A stretch of 50,436 nt of DNA from Methanobrevibacter sp. (GTDB lineage: Archaea > Methanobacteriota > Methanobacteria > Methanobacteriales > Methanobacteriaceae): NCBI GenBank assembly GCA_016838945.1, contig JADLKP010000002.1, positions 1 to 50,436 on the forward strand. The letters run 5' to 3'. Numbering within the stretch: the stretch's first letter is position 1; each line of letters begins with the position of its first letter. The notes below the pieces were generated by a model, which saw nothing but the letters and a program-made list of their open reading frames with translations, was not told the origin of the DNA and ran no database searches. A program made the translations under genes and the position numbers. Shown here piece after piece: positions 25,532-33,969 of the stretch.

Positions 25532-25738
25532 TTATGCAGCGTCTTCTAAATCTTTGATACGTTTCAAGATTGTATCTGCAGTGTCCTCATCACCGATTTC
25601 ATCTTCAACTGCTTTTATTCTTGCTTTGATTGCAGTGTCATCATAAGGTTCAGAAGCTTCAAGTGCATCGAGTCTTCTGAGTATTCTACGATTGATGTCG
25701 GTTTGACTGCCTTCAAGAGCATTGTATCCTTCTGCCAT
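25532..25738 (-). CDS. Small acidic helical protein after the capsid gene
   Basis: A 68-aa protein (MAEGYNALEGSQTDINRRILRRLDALE) with heptad-like helices to the end (TILKRIKDLEDAA). It follows the capsid terminator hairpin. Possible head-decoration or fibre base; no family recognised. Confidence 0.55.
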   Translation of the reverse strand: MAEGYNALEGSQTDINRRILRRLDALEASEPYDDTAIKARIKAVEDEIGDEDTADTILKRIKDLEDAA

Positions 25739-25771
25739 TATGTAATTCCTCCTTTATAAAAAAAGATTAAA

Positions 25772-25802
25772 TGTAAAAGGAATTTTTTAGTTTCCTTTTA
25801 CA
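25772..25802 (-). terminator. U-tract hairpin at the end of the major capsid gene
   Basis: On the minus strand, perfect 11-bp arms TGTAAAAGGAA and TTCCTTTTACA flank a 9-nt loop. They are followed by a T-rich run including seven T. The 5' arm is made of the last capsid codons. Downstream genes on the same strand mean incomplete termination, giving excess capsid mRNA. Confidence 0.7.
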
Positions 25803-26668
25803 ATCAAGAAACCATTACTGTCTTTAATGTTTAAGTTGGATTCTGCCCAAACGTAATTGTCAACAGTTTGAGGTCTTCCAGTATCTTCAGATTTGATGTT
25901 GATGAAAGCTGCAGGGATAGGGGTTCCATCCTCAGTAGCGGTGATTCCATCATTAGCTAAAGATTGGATTATGCTGTAATTAGGGTCAGCATATTTCTCA
26001 ATGGTTGCACCAGGGTTAGCCCCATCAAAGAATGCCATGTCACCATCTGTAATCTTATGAGATGCTATGTAATTGAAGTTAGGAGTGTAATCCTCTTTCC
26101 TTAATGCTTTTTCGATTGCAATCTTATCAGCTCTTGAAACAAGTACAGTGTCAGGAGCATAACCTGTTGCATTGTCATTTGCATCGTATCTCATCTCATC
26201 ATCCAAGGTGATTTCGTTCTCAATGATGTTAGCTGCACTAGTCCATGCTTTCAAGGTAGCTGTGGAGACTCTTCCTCCGTTGATGATTGCTTTTGCATAC
26301 TTATCTTCAAAGAAGTCACTAATCTTTACAACACTTGCATTGTAGAAAGATTGTAAGTTACTGTCATATTTTCCTCTTTGTTGATCACGAGTGTTTGCTC
26401 TGTACATGAAACCGATTGGTAAGGTTTGACCACCTACAGTATCGCCGTTGCCGAATTTGATTTCGTTGAAGTCAATACCATTGTTGGTGTACATAGGTTC
26501 GGATACATCCACTTCACCGTTAAGGTAGTTGGTGAACAATCCAGTCTCGTTTTGTTCTACAGGTAATAAGGTTAAGAATTTAAGTGATTGGTAAATCCTT
26601 TTTTGTACGTATAATTCAGTATTCTGTACTTTGTCATCGAATACTGCTGGTAATCCGTTAAATGCCAT
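25787..26668 (-). CDS. Major capsid protein, probably HK97 fold
   Basis: A 293-aa protein (MAFNGLPAVFDDKVQNTELYVQKRIYQSLKFLTLLP). It sits after scaffold and decoration genes, ends at a strong hairpin, and has the mixed alpha/beta composition and internal pattern (FFEDKYAKAIINGG; PDTVLVSRADKIAIEKAL; AFFDGANPG) of HK97-type major capsid proteins in Mu/PBSX-like heads. No proteolytic delta domain is visible at the N-terminus, consistent with the separate scaffold gene upstream. Confidence 0.82.
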   Translation of the reverse strand: MAFNGLPAVFDDKVQNTELYVQKRIYQSLKFLTLLPVEQNETGLFTNYLNGEVDVSEPMYTNNGIDFNEIKFGNGDTVGGQTLPIGFMYRANTRDQQRGKYDSNLQSFYNASVVKISDFFEDKYAKAIINGGRVSTATLKAWTSAANIIENEITLDDEMRYDANDNATGYAPDTVLVSRADKIAIEKALRKEDYTPNFNYIASHKITDGDMAFFDGANPGATIEKYADPNYSIIQSLANDGITATEDGTPIPAAFINIKSEDTGRPQTVDNYVWAESNLNIKDSNGFLIVKGN

Positions 26669-26695
26669 AAGTATTAATCCTCCATTATAATGATT

Positions 26696-27187
26696 CTATT
26701 TTAATCCGATTACGATTTCATCATCGGAAGTTTGACCGATAAGGCAAATTGCATCAGACTTGGTAGTGCCGGATGATGCTGTTTTCTTCCAACCATCTGC
26801 AGACCATTCCACATATAATCCTGCAGTGATTGCTTCAGATGCCTTTGCAGGCACGGTTCTTACATCAGTGAATGGAGTGTCCACTCCACATTTACGGAGC
26901 ATGTCCGCAGCTTTGGCTTGGTTTTCAGTGTAGGTTGTAGTTGGATCTACATCATACTCTGGGTGGTCATGGCAGAAGCCTATGACTACTCCATTATTGC
27001 CAGTTGCCTTAGCGATGTAAGGGTATTTTCCATCGTCTCCGATGATTGCTACTGCATCACCTTGTTTTACTGGTGCAGCGACTGAAGGTTTTTTGCCGTC
27101 ACCAGTTACACTTACAGTTTGTGAGATGCTTATTGCACCTTCAACTGCTTTTGCAGGGATAGTAATCCCTTTATGGATATTTAACAT
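26696..27187 (-). CDS. Head decoration-like protein
   Basis: A 163-aa Gly/Ala/Val-rich beta protein (LNIHKGITIPAKAVEGAISISQTV ... VKQGDAVAIIGDDGKYPYIAKATGNNGVVIGFC). Such 'AVxG...GYaxa' beta-barrels directly before the capsid gene are typical of decoration or DUF2190-like head proteins. It lies 27 bp upstream of the capsid and has no terminator in between, so should be co-expressed at high level. Confidence 0.6.
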   Translation of the reverse strand: MLNIHKGITIPAKAVEGAISISQTVSVTGDGKKPSVAAPVKQGDAVAIIGDDGKYPYIAKATGNNGVVIGFCHDHPEYDVDPTTTYTENQAKAADMLRKCGVDTPFTDVRTVPAKASEAITAGLYVEWSADGWKKTASSGTTKSDAICLIGQTSDDEIVIGLK

Positions 27188-27216
27188 AGTATCTTATTCC
27201 TCCAATTATGTTTTTT

Positions 27217-27726
27217 TCAGTTTTTGAAATAATTTGCTATACGTTCCGCTGTACCTGTAGGAACACTTTTTCTTTGTTTATGTGTTTCCACGATTGGTTT
27301 AGCATCACGGTATAAATCTAAGAATGTGTCATTATCGGTTAAGCATAATTTCTTTGCAGCTTCTTTCTGTGAAGGCAATATGATTCCTTTTTGGATATAT
27401 GCATCCACAGTTGCTTCTGCCCTTTCCTCAACCAATTCGTTGACTGTCGCTTGCAGGTCCTGTATCTTTTGGGCCTGTTCAAGCTTGCCATTGACTTCAT
27501 CGTTCAAGTCATTTATTGCATCATTGACTTCATTGTCTTTCTCGGATAGTTTATCCTGCAGTTCTTGGATTTTCTTATCCTTGTCTGACAATTCCTTTTC
27601 GTATCTTTCCTTGATTTCTTTGAATTTGTCTAAAGGATCATCCCTTGGTTTTGGGTTTGGGTTCCCTTCACCATTCCCTGGTTGTGGTTGGGGGTTTGGG
27701 TCTTGTAAGTTATTTTTATTTGACAT
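27217..27726 (-). CDS. Capsid scaffold protein
   Basis: A 169-aa protein with Pro/Asn/Gly-rich N-terminus (residues 1-32) and a long charged coiled coil (about 35-120, LDKFKEIKERYEKELSDKDK). A C-terminal region (FLDLYRDAKPIVETHKQRKS) follows. This is the layout of phage gp20-type scaffolds. The ATG at 27726 follows GGGAGGAAA; the longer start at 27744 would lie upstream of that site. Confidence 0.8.
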   Translation of the reverse strand: MSNKNNLQDPNPQPQPGNGEGNPNPKPRDDPLDKFKEIKERYEKELSDKDKKIQELQDKLSEKDNEVNDAINDLNDEVNGKLEQAQKIQDLQATVNELVEERAEATVDAYIQKGIILPSQKEAAKKLCLTDNDTFLDLYRDAKPIVETHKQRKSVPTGTAERIANYFKN

Positions 27727-27805
27727 GAAAAAATTTCCTCCCATAATGTTATCATATTATCTTATTTTTTTTAGCCTCATATCATCGGCAAAAAAAGCAT
27801 GAATG

Positions 27806-28471
27806 TTATTTCTTGTAGAAGTTTGCGCTGCATCTGCATTGTGGATGTAACGGTGGTAGGTTGTCAGTATCCTCTATCTCGTATTCCACATCTCCACCAG
27901 TTCGGCTATTATTACAATACTTCTTCTTGCATTCAGTACACCTGGTGCTTCTGCAGTTTACTGTGTAATGTGTAGCTCCTCTTTCTTTTGCTATGATATA
28001 ATCTGATACTGTAGCGGTACGTGCTATCTCGGTACGTGCTATTGTTCTAGCACGTTTGTTCTTGATACCTTCCACTTCATCACTTATACGTTTGGCCATC
28101 CGCTGTGGATTGCTCCCTTCAGGGTTATTGTATTCCTCTGTGACTATGTCTCGGACAGTTTGCTTGATGTCTTCACCGACATTAGCGATAAGGTTTCCCA
28201 CATAGTTTTCAATGGTTACCCTTGTGAGTTCCCTTTGTGATGGTCTTGAGAATTTGTGATTGTTGGTTTCGGCCAGTATCAAGGCTATCATTGTATCTGT
28301 GTAACCAGTAGATTGGAGAGGGTTATTGGTAGTGTATTCCTTTGTTGCTTCCAGGAATGATTCCAATGTATCATTATCCAATACTCCCTTCTGTAGTCTT
28401 CGGATTAATTCCTCAAACAATCGGTCAGTGTATTTTATCCCTTGCTTGATTAGCTTATCTTCAGATACCAT
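27806..28471 (-). CDS. Mu gpF / SPP1 gp7-like head morphogenesis protein
   Basis: A 221-aa protein with the family signature in its C-terminal half: RARTIARTEIARTATVSDYIIAKERGATHYTV, followed by a Cys/His cluster (RSTRCTECKKKYCN ... PPLHPQCRCSANF). This family binds the portal and takes part in capsid assembly or DNA ejection. It overlaps the portal gene by 11 bp, the usual coupling. Confidence 0.88.
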   Translation of the reverse strand: MVSEDKLIKQGIKYTDRLFEELIRRLQKGVLDNDTLESFLEATKEYTTNNPLQSTGYTDTMIALILAETNNHKFSRPSQRELTRVTIENYVGNLIANVGEDIKQTVRDIVTEEYNNPEGSNPQRMAKRISDEVEGIKNKRARTIARTEIARTATVSDYIIAKERGATHYTVNCRSTRCTECKKKYCNNSRTGGDVEYEIEDTDNLPPLHPQCRCSANFYKK

Positions 28472-29750
28472 CTAGATCACTAAGAATGTTATTGGTTAAG
28501 TCTGCCCCATCTGCTGGTTCCTGGTAACCGAAATTTTCATCAGGCATTTCTGGTTCTTCATTCACATATTCCACTCCAGCCTCTGACTTGAAGAGCAATG
28601 CTAGGCTTTCTTGCACTGCAGTGTTCTCACTATCCACCACACCATTCTGCATCAATGGAGTTAGTATGCTGAAGAGCTTCTGCATATCACCACTACTGAA
28701 CTTGTCAAAGCTTATGATTGGAGCTTTACGTTCAGAACTGAAATTTAATTGAGTAATGAGATTTATTTTTGTTTGAATGCAATTCGCTATTTCTTCAAGT
28801 ATTCCATCAAACACGAATTGGCCGAATTCTAATTGGGTTTGTGCTTGTGCATAAGTACCGGTTTGACTATTATCCCCCATCAGTAAGTTTCCGATAAACA
28901 TACGACGGAATATTTGATTGTCCTTGTAAGCTAAAGCATTGAAGAATATTTCTCCATTATGGCTTGACTCTAAGATTCCCACATCTTCATTAGGCCCTAC
29001 AGTCATTCCCATTGTACCGTCAGCTATGTTTTCAAATGCTGTTAACATTTCATCACGGCTGATTTCATTGTCTGCTTTACCGTACATGGTAGGTGAACCG
29101 TTTCGTTCTGCGAAAGTCATTAGCCAGTCCATAAGGTTTTCCTTATCCTCTACGACTGGTAGGAAATCATATAATAATCCTCTTCCTTCCATTTCATCAT
29201 ATGGTGAACCGAAACTGTAAACGAGGCATTTGTATTCAGGAATGTCTAAGGAGTACTTGCCGGCTTCCTGGTGTACGCTAACTAATTCTCCAGTATCTTC
29301 ATCATAATTGAATGGACTGTTTTGCAATGTTTTGATATGTATCGGCACAATATCCTTGATGATTATTCTGCCTTCAGGGTTCACATCAAACAGTAATTCA
29401 TGAACGTTAAAACCCCATGGTACTGCAGAGGTCATTTGTTTAACCACGGTGTTGAGTTCTGTGTCCATGTTAGTTAGCATGTCATAGATGAAATCGTAAA
29501 CTTCCCTGTCTTCTTCAGCATTGGTTAGGATCCATTTTTTGCTTGACAGTAAGTATTTCAGTATGTCCAGGCCGGTGGCTACTTGTGTGTCTCTGAGAAT
29601 GCTTAAACCGGTTTGGTAATCAATGTGTTCTTCATTGTCTCTATCGAATAGGCTTAAGTATCCTTTTAGTTTTTTGGATGATGTTCCGACCGTGGACCTT
29701 ATGCTTTCCCGGTTGAATAATTGGTTGTTTATACGTGTTATTAAGCTCAT
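28461..29750 (-). CDS. Portal protein (DUF935/Mu gp29-like)
   Basis: A 429-aa portal. It contains GLSILRDTQVATGLDILKYLLSSKKWIL, a hallmark N-terminal region, then VVKQMTSAVPWGFNVHELLFD and MDWLMTFAERNGSPTMYGKA and the tunnel-loop-like GDNSQTGTYAQAQTQLEFGQ segments of the DUF935 (Mu gp29) family. It sits between TerL and the gpF-like protein in canonical order. Confidence 0.88.
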   Translation of the reverse strand: MSLITRINNQLFNRESIRSTVGTSSKKLKGYLSLFDRDNEEHIDYQTGLSILRDTQVATGLDILKYLLSSKKWILTNAEEDREVYDFIYDMLTNMDTELNTVVKQMTSAVPWGFNVHELLFDVNPEGRIIIKDIVPIHIKTLQNSPFNYDEDTGELVSVHQEAGKYSLDIPEYKCLVYSFGSPYDEMEGRGLLYDFLPVVEDKENLMDWLMTFAERNGSPTMYGKADNEISRDEMLTAFENIADGTMGMTVGPNEDVGILESSHNGEIFFNALAYKDNQIFRRMFIGNLLMGDNSQTGTYAQAQTQLEFGQFVFDGILEEIANCIQTKINLITQLNFSSERKAPIISFDKFSSGDMQKLFSILTPLMQNGVVDSENTAVQESLALLFKSEAGVEYVNEEPEMPDENFGYQEPADGADLTNNILSDLDGI

Positions 29751-29752
29751 GA

Positions 29753-31150
29753 TTATCGAATCCTTTTACGTCTTCTTTTTCCTGCTGTTTTAGCTCCGCT
29801 GATTGTGTTTGTGGATAACTCCGAATATGCATAAGATAAAGCGTCGATGAGGTCATCATGCTTTGCGAGGGGGAATCCTTTCAATTGGGTTAGTAATAAT
29901 TCGCGCTGGTTATCGGTTAATACGAAACGGATTTTGCCTTGCATTAATGCTTGCTTGAATCCTTGTGCACGGTCAACCTTACTTCCTACTGGTTCTGATT
30001 GTTTTGTTATGTAACCTGTGAAATGTTTTTTGTATTGGTTGTACAACTCTTTAGCTGCACCGCCTTTGGTTCCGGTTTCTAGTAGCACCTTGACATTGGG
30101 AGTGTCTATTTTTGCAGTTCTTTTCAATACATTCAACAAACCATCCCCATATCTTTTCATTGTCACTTCGGTCACATAGTAAGTGTCATCGCTTAAGCGG
30201 TACATCTTGCATGATGCTGTGTAATCGTTATCCTTGCCAGGCTCTTCCCCACTATAGGCTAAATCCCATGAGCGGACTTTCCCTGTGATTAATGGGTTGT
30301 TGAAGTTGAAGTCCTCTTCAAATATTACCCAATCCAGGTTAAAGAAGTCACCTGTCTCGTCTAATGGTTGGCCTTGATATTCGGCCTCGAATATCCGGTC
30401 TCCGACTTCATCTCTGCGGTCTTCAAAATATTCTGGTGTATACTTGTTAGGCCATATGCAAGTGCCATCTTCATTCAATGCTTTCAAGTGTATGAACTTG
30501 TATTTTTCAGGATGGTTTTTCTCTAATCTGCCGATGATGTCTTGTGTATGCCATCTGGTCCCAAGGACAAATAATTTGCTGTGCGGTTCCAAACGAGGTA
30601 TGAGGATTTCCTTAAACCATTCGTAGAGATCATCCAATAATTTTTGTGAAGTGTCTTTGAAACCTTTGATTAAATCGTCACATATGCATATGTCTACATC
30701 AGTACCGGTGATTGTTCCTCCAGTCCCTACTAGGTCTATGCTTCCTAACATACGGCCTTCACCATTCTCGAAACTGAATGATGCCTTGGCATGTTCTGCT
30801 TTGGATAAGTAAATGTCACGTGAAGCTAATAAGTCTTCATTGTCTATGAATAATTGTCTTAGGCGTGTACCGAATCGGTTAGCTAATTTCTGATTATAAT
30901 TGACGATTAGGATGTTGTATTCTGGATTCATCAATATTAGCCAGAATGGAAATGATAATGTGATAAGGCTTGTCTTTGCGGTTCTTGGTGGTTGTGTTAC
31001 ACATAAGCGGTCTTTCTGTTCATCATCAAGTATTATGTTCATCAGTTCTTCAGATAGTTCCGCCACGTGCTGTGCAGGTGTGCTGTTCCTTACTGTCAAG
31101 GTGGAATATATATCGTAAGGGGTTAAATCCTCAATCGCTTCTAAGGTCAT
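29753..31150 (-). CDS. terL: Terminase large subunit
   Basis: A 465-aa DNA-packaging motor. The Walker A-like loop is QPPRTAKTSL (about residues 53-62). Walker B is in DVDICICDDLIKG, and the coupling motif follows in VLGTRWHTQDI. The C-terminal RuvC-like nuclease begins with the Asp in VRSWDLAYSGEEPG and continues through VKVLLETGTKG and KHDDLIDALSYAYSEL. It overlaps the small subunit gene by 20 bp. Complete and apparently functional. Confidence 0.95.
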   Translation of the reverse strand: MTLEAIEDLTPYDIYSTLTVRNSTPAQHVAELSEELMNIILDDEQKDRLCVTQPPRTAKTSLITLSFPFWLILMNPEYNILIVNYNQKLANRFGTRLRQLFIDNEDLLASRDIYLSKAEHAKASFSFENGEGRMLGSIDLVGTGGTITGTDVDICICDDLIKGFKDTSQKLLDDLYEWFKEILIPRLEPHSKLFVLGTRWHTQDIIGRLEKNHPEKYKFIHLKALNEDGTCIWPNKYTPEYFEDRRDEVGDRIFEAEYQGQPLDETGDFFNLDWVIFEEDFNFNNPLITGKVRSWDLAYSGEEPGKDNDYTASCKMYRLSDDTYYVTEVTMKRYGDGLLNVLKRTAKIDTPNVKVLLETGTKGGAAKELYNQYKKHFTGYITKQSEPVGSKVDRAQGFKQALMQGKIRFVLTDNQRELLLTQLKGFPLAKHDDLIDALSYAYSELSTNTISGAKTAGKRRRKRIR

Positions 31151-31553
31151 TTAACTCTTTCCTTTTTTCTTTCACTCTCTCCAATAGGTTGACAGTAACA
31201 TCAGTTTTCACATCTGCTTCCAATTTGGTTTCATTGAATGTTCTGTCACCGTAAATGTCAGGACGATGTTTAGTGAGCCACCATTTCGCATCCCCAGTAT
31301 TATCAGGGATTGCATCCAGTATGACTGTTTCAACAGATTCTAATGCTTTACTCTTTGCTTTTTCAACTGCAAATACAAATTTAGGATATTTTCCAGACTT
31401 TGCTTTCAATCCTCTGTTATACCAGTTATAGTAAGTTTGTTCAGTTATGTCTGCCTTTCCGCATGCTGCAGCTACACTATGTCCTTTTTCTAAAGCTTTG
31501 CATATTGTATCCTGGACCTCTTGAGTAAGTTTAGCATTGTATTTGTTAGCCAT
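31131..31553 (-). CDS. terS: Terminase small subunit
   Basis: A 140-aa DNA-recognition subunit. It has an N-terminal helix-turn-helix (ICKALEKGHSVAAACGKADITEQTYYNWYNRGLKA, about 17-52) typical of TerS. A helical middle and a C-terminal segment (VKEKRKELNDLRSD) follow, overlapping TerL. First structural gene of the packaging block. Confidence 0.9.
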   Translation of the reverse strand: MANKYNAKLTQEVQDTICKALEKGHSVAAACGKADITEQTYYNWYNRGLKAKSGKYPKFVFAVEKAKSKALESVETVILDAIPDNTGDAKWWLTKHRPDIYGDRTFNETKLEADVKTDVTVNLLERVKEKRKELNDLRSD

Positions 31554-31594
31554 AAAATCATCTCTAAAAACTACTAAAAACTAAAAATAATTCT

Positions 31595-31960
31595 TTACGC
31601 TAGGAAGTGCAGCACCACTCCCACTATAATACTGATAATAGGGATCATGGCTAGCATAGTATTGCGGAAACTGGAAAGGCTGCTTGACTGTTGAGTCACT
31701 TCATCCTGTAACTTGTCAATCTTATCTTCTAAAGCCTTAATCTTATCGTTATTGTCTTGCCTCTGCTTTTGACTTTCTTCAAGTAACACAGTACCCTTTG
31801 TGACCTTTTCCAATAATTCCTGCTGATTGTCCCTATCATATAATAATTCTTTGTTGATGGTATGGAGAGTATCTTTCTTTGTATCCATTTTGACATTAAG
31901 TTCCACTATGTCCTTTTCTATAGTGGCCAAACGTTCCTCGTAGATACAATTACATGACAC
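31595..31960 (-). CDS. XhlA-like coiled-coil protein with C-terminal membrane anchor
   Basis: A 121-aa protein. Residues 10-95 form a coiled coil (ATIEKDIVELNVKMDTKK; IKALEDKIDKLQDEV). Residues 100-121 are one hydrophobic span (FRNTMLAMIPIISIIVGVVLHFLA). This is the XhlA/haemolysin layout of phage holin accessories, but it opens the late operon rather than standing by the lysin. ATG follows GGGTGATGATGCG. It is the first gene after the late promoter and leader hairpin. Confidence 0.7.
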   Translation of the reverse strand: MSCNCIYEERLATIEKDIVELNVKMDTKKDTLHTINKELLYDRDNQQELLEKVTKGTVLLEESQKQRQDNNDKIKALEDKIDKLQDEVTQQSSSLSSFRNTMLAMIPIISIIVGVVLHFLA

Positions 31961-31997
31961 GCATCATCACCCATTAAAAAATTTTTTTATTAAAAAA

Positions 31998-32025
31998 GGG
32001 AGAACCCAATTCTTTGGATTCCCCC
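31998..32025 (-). terminator. Leader hairpin between late promoter and first late gene
   Basis: In the minus-strand RNA, GGGGGAATCC pairs with GGGTTCTCCC (10 bp, two G-U pairs) around AAAGAATT and is followed by TTTTTTAATAAAAAAATTTTTTT. It lies about 40-60 nt after the predicted start and before the first ATG, so it could act as an attenuator of the late operon. Confidence 0.55.
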
Positions 32026-32414
32026 AAATTGTTTTTTGCTGTAGCTATTTATTTAAAAGGCAAACTGTAGAAGCTATTTTTATAAATTTTAATAGAAAGG
32101 AAGATACAATAAACCACCACACAAAAAAAAAAGATGAGGGGATTTAGTGATTTTATGAAATATAGGAATTAATCTATGAGATTTACGATGATTTATCATA
32201 AGCGATAGTAAAATTGTTATATGTAAGATAATTTAAAGAGTTTCATATTATTTGAAAACAAAAGAAATACTTTTTTAGAATAGATCTAAAGAATGATTTA
32301 AAGAAAATATGCCCATTTGTCCTTATAGAATTAATCCACACCCATAAATAAAAATACTAGAAATAGTGAATTATTTTTCAACCCCTTTATTTTTTTTTTG
32401 CATGATGGTTTATT
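32026..32414 (-). promoter_or_regulatory. Late-operon promoter region, no gene
   Basis: AT-rich gap between the late operon and the zinc-ribbon gene. A TATA-like TTTATAAAAATAG lies on the minus strand at about 32074-32087, suitably placed for a start near 32050. The rest (32090-32414) shows no supported frame; a 12-codon plus-strand frame near 32134 is not credible. Confidence 0.5.
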
Positions 32415-32669
32415 CTATCCTCCTTTATCCGTGTACATTTGCCTTTTGCCTCCGATGATGTAACCATAAATGTAGTGATTTACTGAAGGCACTCCTTGGA
32501 GTACCAGTCCGCATTCTCTGCAATATGTTTCGTGTTCCAGGAGGCATAGGTTTGTACTGCCACAGCAAGGGCAACTTATTCTGCGTTTCTTCATGCTTGT
32601 GGAAGTCATGTTCTTATGCCAACCATGGAAATCGAATTTTTTATTAAATGGTACTTTTTTAATTTGCAA
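32415..32669 (-). CDS. TFB-like zinc-ribbon protein lacking the cyclin-fold domains
   Basis: An 84-aa or shorter protein with a zinc ribbon: Cys33 and Cys36 in ISCPCCGSTNL, and Cys50 and Cys53 in YCRECGLVLQG. The CxxCGS...CxxCGLVL arrangement is that of the N-terminal ribbon of archaeal TFB/TFIIB, which contacts RNA polymerase. The rest of TFB is absent. It is placed at the boundary of early and late genes, so a role in late transcription or in modulating host initiation is an attractive inference. The start is uncertain: TTG 32669 or the ATGs at residues 21 and 26; none has a clear ribosome site. Confidence 0.6.
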   Translation of the reverse strand: MQIKKVPFNKKFDFHGWHKNMTSTSMKKRRISCPCCGSTNLCLLEHETYCRECGLVLQGVPSVNHYIYGYIIGGKRQMYTDKGG

Positions 32670-32717
32670 AAAATGGTAAATTAATCACCGAAGTATGTGT
32701 TTTCACGGACGTAAAAA

Positions 32718-32775
32718 ATGAGAGAAAAAACTGGTAAGATGTACTTCCTCTCACTATATTGTTCTGACAATATAG
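32718..32775 (-). terminator. Tandem hairpins downstream of an early gene
   Basis: Arms CTATATTGT (32754-32762) and ACAATATAG (32767-32775) are a perfect 9-bp hairpin with a 4-nt loop, adjacent to TGAGAG (32719-32724) pairing with CTCTCA (32748-32753). On the minus strand the second is followed by TTTTTTACG. It lies just after the 106-aa gene and may end the early transcript before the zinc-ribbon gene. Confidence 0.5.
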
Positions 32776-32790
32776 AAACATTTTTTTATA

Positions 32791-33111
32791 TTATTTTGCT
32801 GCTAAAGGACCATTAAACTTTTTTATATTGAACCCTATTCTTTTTGCTTCATTTACCGCCCATTCATGTTCATCTTCAGGTGTTTCCTTGGGTTTCGTTG
32901 AACTTGATGTGCCTTTGCTGCCAAGGCTTGTGACTGCTTTTTTGCTAGTGTTCCCTATTTTGTGTTTGTAGTAATGTCGCATGCTACTTTTTGCACTGTT
33001 TTCTGCAGTCAGCTTGTCCTGGCATTCTTTACTGCAGCATGCTTGATTGTTGTATTTTTTCTCGTATTCTTTTCCACACCATTTACATTTGCTCATCATT
33101 TTCCTTGTCAT
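32791..33111 (-). CDS. Small zinc-finger-like protein
   Basis: A 106-aa basic protein. The N-terminal cluster CKWCGKEYEKKYNNQACCSKEC (residues about 9-30) has two CxxC-type pairs, like treble-clef or HNH-associated zinc knuckles. A Ser/Lys-rich linker and the C-terminal NEAKRIGFNIKKFNGPLAA follow. Likely nucleic-acid-binding; partner unknown. It overlaps the next upstream membrane protein gene by 29 bp. Confidence 0.6.
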   Translation of the reverse strand: MTRKMMSKCKWCGKEYEKKYNNQACCSKECQDKLTAENSAKSSMRHYYKHKIGNTSKKAVTSLGSKGTSSSTKPKETPEDEHEWAVNEAKRIGFNIKKFNGPLAAK

Positions 33112-33268
33112 GTTCCAATTCCCAAATCTTGAATATCAATTCTAATTTCTGCATCTGATTCTCTGTTTCTCTTTCCATCTGCTTATCTGCCATGTGTATG
33201 TACATGAACACAAGCCCACCTACTAATCCATATAGGAAGATTATTATTTCATAAGTTGCTTCAAGCAT
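33083..33268 (-). CDS. Small membrane protein
   Basis: A 61-aa protein with one N-terminal membrane span (YEIIIFLYGLVGGLVFMYIHM, about 5-25) and a charged helical cytoplasmic tail. Overlaps both neighbours in the early operon. No family recognised. Confidence 0.55.
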   Translation of the reverse strand: MLEATYEIIIFLYGLVGGLVFMYIHMADKQMERETENQMQKLELIFKIWELEHDKENDEQM

Positions 33269-33381
33269 GATCTTTCCACCTTCCTTAATGATTTGAGTTT
33301 TTCAATGTCTGGTTTTGGCTGCATTTCTTCAGCTTGAATCTGTATCCTTATTATTCTTAACTTTTCATTCAATTGGTTCAT
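33244..33381 (-). CDS. Small basic helical protein
   Basis: A 45-aa protein (MNQLNEKLRIIRIQIQAEEM) rich in Lys, Glu and Leu, with overlap to genes on both sides (start within the ASCH-like gene's end, stop within the membrane protein's start). Chain overlap supports that it is real. Function unknown. Confidence 0.5.
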   Translation of the reverse strand: MNQLNEKLRIIRIQIQAEEMQPKPDIEKLKSLRKVERSCLKQLMK

Positions 33382-33742
33382 TATCCTCATCCTCTAAAGA
33401 TATGAATTCAAATTGTATATAGTACAGTAATGTTGAAGGTTTGATTTCATCATAGATTTCATATAATACCTCCTTCAATAGGTCTTCATGCAAGTAACCT
33501 TCTGTCCTTGCGATTTCCTTATTTATCTCATCAAACCGTATGTATTCTATGCATGTGATTTTGAGATAACCGAAGGGTTTGCATCTTAGGTTTTCAAAGA
33601 TGACTTTGTCAACATTGTAAGCTTGAATCTTATATCCTATTTTTGCATTGAAATGTCTACGTATTGTGCTGGTTTTGATTCCTTCCTTTATTGGGTTTAT
33701 ATATTCTTCATTGAATCCTAAATCATTTATCATTGTTATCAT
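33365..33742 (-). CDS. ASCH-domain-like protein
   Basis: A 125-aa protein with YINPIKEGIKTSTIRRHFNAKIGYKIQAY, the G-x-K-T-x-T-I-R signature of ASCH/PUA-like RNA-binding domains, followed by beta strands (LKITCIEYIRFDEI). ASCH proteins are frequent in phages and may bind RNA or modify nucleobases; the specific role cannot be read here. Confidence 0.7.
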   Translation of the reverse strand: MITMINDLGFNEEYINPIKEGIKTSTIRRHFNAKIGYKIQAYNVDKVIFENLRCKPFGYLKITCIEYIRFDEINKEIARTEGYLHEDLLKEVLYEIYDEIKPSTLLYYIQFEFISLEDEDNEPIE

Positions 33743-33747
33743 AACCT

Positions 33748-33966
33748 TTACTCTAATACTTTTCCAACAATGTAGATTCCCTCTGTAGGGTCAAACTCAT
33801 ATTCATCTTCATCTTTAACTAGCACATCAGTTTCGTAACCGAACAAAGTGGTGTACACTTCAATATCCTCATCATCAAGGAATTTCGGCAAGTCCTGTAT
33901 TTGCAATATTACTTCCACATTGTCCGGCACATCCTTTATCTTTTCCTTTAGCTCTCCAATATTCAT
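33748..33966 (-). CDS. Small acidic hypothetical protein
   Basis: A 72-aa very acidic protein (MNIGELKEKIKDVPDNVEVILQI), with LKEKIKDVPDNVEV resembling the short 'phage gp-like' DUF where a helix and DNxEV turn precede two strands. Preceded by a 3-bp gap from the HAD-like gene. Function unknown. Confidence 0.6.
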   Translation of the reverse strand: MNIGELKEKIKDVPDNVEVILQIQDLPKFLDDEDIEVYTTLFGYETDVLVKDEDEYEFDPTEGIYIVGKVLE

Positions 33967-33969
33967 GAT

